A stretch of 42,117 nt of DNA. Origin: Guptibacillus hwajinpoensis (GTDB lineage: Bacteria > Bacillota > Bacilli > Bacillales > Guptibacillaceae). The stretch's first letter is position 1. Each line of letters begins with the position of its first letter. Location of the stretch: the NCBI RefSeq assembly GCF_005144865.1, contig NZ_SWFM01000012.1:1-42117 (forward strand). The letters run 5' to 3'. Shown here piece after piece: positions 41,079-42,117 of this stretch. The position numbers and the translations under genes were made by a program. The notes beneath the pieces are model-generated. The model saw nothing but the letters and a program-made list of their open reading frames with translations, was not told the origin of the DNA and did not search any database.

Positions 41079-41132
41079 GCTCCATTAAATCGGAGCGTTT
41101 GCTTAAAAAGAAGTAAGCGCTCTATGTAGATA
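41079..41132 (+). repeat. Cassette-type site I (TCGGAGC family)
   Basis: GCTCCATTAAATCGGAGC, then the hairpin GAGCGTTTGCTT-AAAAAG-AAGTAAGCGCTC and TATGTAG. 32 of 35 bases as in site E. Confidence 0.8.
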
Positions 41133-41178
41133 TAATTGCGCGTTTATAGGGAAGCAAGAGTAAAAGGAGATAGATAGA

Positions 41179-41757
41179 ATGACAACCATAGGGCTAATTA
41201 GACATGGAATTACGCAGTGGAATAATCTTGGTAAAGCACAAGGCACGTCAGATATTCCTTTAAACGAATTAGGTAGAAAACAAGCTACAAATATTGGCGC
41301 TAGGCTGCGAGAAGAAGGAAAATGGGATGTCATTATTTCAAGCGATTTAACAAGAGCAATTGAAACTGCACAAATCATTGGGAGTAAACTAAACTTACCT
41401 ATAAGTCATTATGACATAAGAATTAGAGAAATAGATTGCGGGGAAATTGAAGGAACGACAGAAGAGGATCGCCTGGAAAAGTGGGGAAGCAATTGGCGTG
41501 ACAAAGACCTAGGGATGGAAAGTTTTGAAGAAGTAGGTAAAAGAGGAATTGAATTTATTAAGGATATAGTCCATACATATAACGGCAAGCGAATATTAAT
41601 AGTGAGTCATGGTGCTTTAATCGGTTTAACATTGCAAAAATTACTTCCCAGTAGGTTTCAAACAACTTATATAGATAATACATCGTTTACCATCTTAGAA
41701 AATATTAATGGAAATTGGGATTGTTCCTTATATAATTGTTCAAAACATTTAATGTAA
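41179..41757 (+). CDS. Histidine-phosphatase-superfamily protein (phosphoglycerate-mutase-like)
   Basis: 192 residues: GLIRHGITQWNNLGKAQGTS with catalytic His9 in RHG, ISSDLTRAIETAQII, and the second catalytic His in VSHGALIG. Complete small-phosphatase type (YhfR/PhoE-like). Substrate unknown. AAGGAGA precedes the ATG. It is the last complete gene of the array, followed by site J. Confidence 0.9.
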   Translation: MTTIGLIRHGITQWNNLGKAQGTSDIPLNELGRKQATNIGARLREEGKWDVIISSDLTRAIETAQIIGSKLNLPISHYDIRIREIDCGEIEGTTEEDRLEKWGSNWRDKDLGMESFEEVGKRGIEFIKDIVHTYNGKRILIVSHGALIGLTLQKLLPSRFQTTYIDNTSFTILENINGNWDCSLYNCSKHLM

Positions 41758-41783
41758 GTGAATTTATAGCAGATCATAAACTC

Positions 41784-41831
41784 TTATTCCATTAAATCGG
41801 AGCGATAGTGGGATAATCTAATCGATGCTCC
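41784..41831 (+). repeat. Cassette-type site J (TCGGAGC family)
   Basis: TTATTCCATTAAATCGGAGCG, then GGAGCGAT...ATCGATGCTCC (41799-41832), a hairpin whose outer GGAGC/GCTCC arms are both present. No gene lies between it and the next possible site. Confidence 0.75.
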
Positions 41832-41867
41832 TCAATTTCCTGATCTAAGTGATGAAATCGAGTACAA

Positions 41868-41905
41868 TTCTCTGTTAAGCAATCGGGGAACGTTTGCAGT
41901 TTGAA
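41868..41905 (+). repeat. Degenerate cassette-type site K
   Basis: CTCTGTTAAGCAATCGGGGAACG keeps the ATCGG-G core and the TCTGTTAA-like left flank. The rest, to about 42057, is non-coding. It contains two palindromes, AGTATAAATTTTATACT (41985-42001) and ATCAAGTTTACTTGAT (42018-42033). Confidence 0.4.
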
Positions 41906-42057
41906 AAAACGCCTCACATCACCAATACCAATGGGTTTTATGCATCAACTATTTAGTCATAGGATTCGATTCTGGAATAACTCTAGTATAAATTTTATAC
42001 TTCTGGGACATAATAGAATCAAGTTTACTTGATTGATAACCTAGGAGAGTGATGTCC

Positions 42058-42117
42058 ATGTTATTATCGACGATATGGGAAAAGTACGAACTTGATAAGA
42101 AGATTGAGGGGTATTCC
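42058..42117 (+). CDS. Partial gene, possible tyrosine recombinase N-terminus (cut by window end)
   Basis: ATG 42058 follows TAGGAGAG. The visible 20 codons begin MLLSTIWEKYELDKKIEGYS, which fits the start of the SAM-like N-terminal domain of phage-type integrases (pattern W-x-x-Y-x-x-D-K-x-x-x-G-x-S). No catalytic residues are inside the window, so this is tentative; it could be another protein altogether. Confidence 0.4.
   Translation, partial: MLLSTIWEKYELDKKIEGYS

Noticed and set aside
34451..41905. CRISPR array
   Set aside because: The repeats are separated by 150-900 bp containing genes, not by uniform short spacers, and no cas genes are present.
34451..41905. Classical integron attC sites
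   Set aside because: The conserved core TCGGAGC with a TTCCnnTAAT flank does not contain the GTTRRRY / RYYYAAC pair, and no intI-type gene lies upstream.

Overview
The window looks like chromosomal DNA of a spore-forming member of the Bacillaceae (low-GC Gram-positive). The signs are strong AGGAGG-type ribosome-binding sites, frequent TTG and GTG starts, rho-independent terminators after most transcription units, small glycine-rich YjcZ-type spore proteins behind candidate SigK promoters, CcpA-type cre boxes, an IDEAL-domain protein and a subtilisin with SLH-like repeats. The genus cannot be fixed from the sequence alone.

Layout. (1) 1-4.7 kb: a GC-rich repeat element, a CstA-type transporter, an acyltransferase-3 membrane protein, the decayed tail of a sensor histidine kinase, and a membrane-anchored MsrA-MsrB fusion. 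(2) 4.7-10.1 kb: a reactive-sulfur (persulfide) detoxification locus. It holds a DUF202 protein, a CstR-type repressor with Cys31/Cys60, a DsrE2-like protein, two single rhodaneses, a TusA-rhodanese fusion, a rhodanese-metallo-beta-lactamase persulfide-dioxygenase-like fusion, TusA and a TauE/SafE exporter. CstR-like palindromes lie at the promoters and again inside the operon. No sulfide:quinone oxidoreductase is present. (3) 10-32.3 kb: mostly housekeeping and stress genes: a CNNM/CBS protein, a TVP38-type protein, an EthD protein, a flavodoxin-like reductase, three spore-type miniproteins, PurU, a DeoR regulator, a luciferase-like monooxygenase, an Rrf2/cNMP/nitroreductase cluster, a BmrA-like ABC exporter, an FAD/Rieske oxidoreductase, the subtilase, two AgcS amino-acid:Na+ symporters (each with a cre box), two SDR-type proteins and a GGDEF protein. 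(4) 32.6-34.3 kb: an accessory pair of convergent genes, an MBL-fold hydrolase and an unknown four-helix membrane protein, sharing one terminator. (5) 34.4-42.1 kb: an AT-rich array of small, unrelated, plus-strand genes and gene remnants. Each is followed within about 10-75 bp by a copy of an imperfectly palindromic site with the core TTCYRYWATCTCGGAGC. The window ends in the first codons of what may be a tyrosine recombinase.

Two repeat systems stand out. The first is a 215-230 bp MITE-like element with imperfect terminal inverted repeats around a GC-rich hairpin. There are five copies, two in tandem sharing one end, and one of these supplies the purU stop codon. The second is the TCGGAGC site family. 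Sites beside unrelated genes are near-identical over 35-60 bp or more (38431/41091, 34771/40234, 34464/36415), so the sites behave as units independent of the genes. The whole looks like a gene-cassette array that is not a classical integron; this is the most promising candidate for an undescribed system. A terminator or regulatory-repeat explanation is not excluded.
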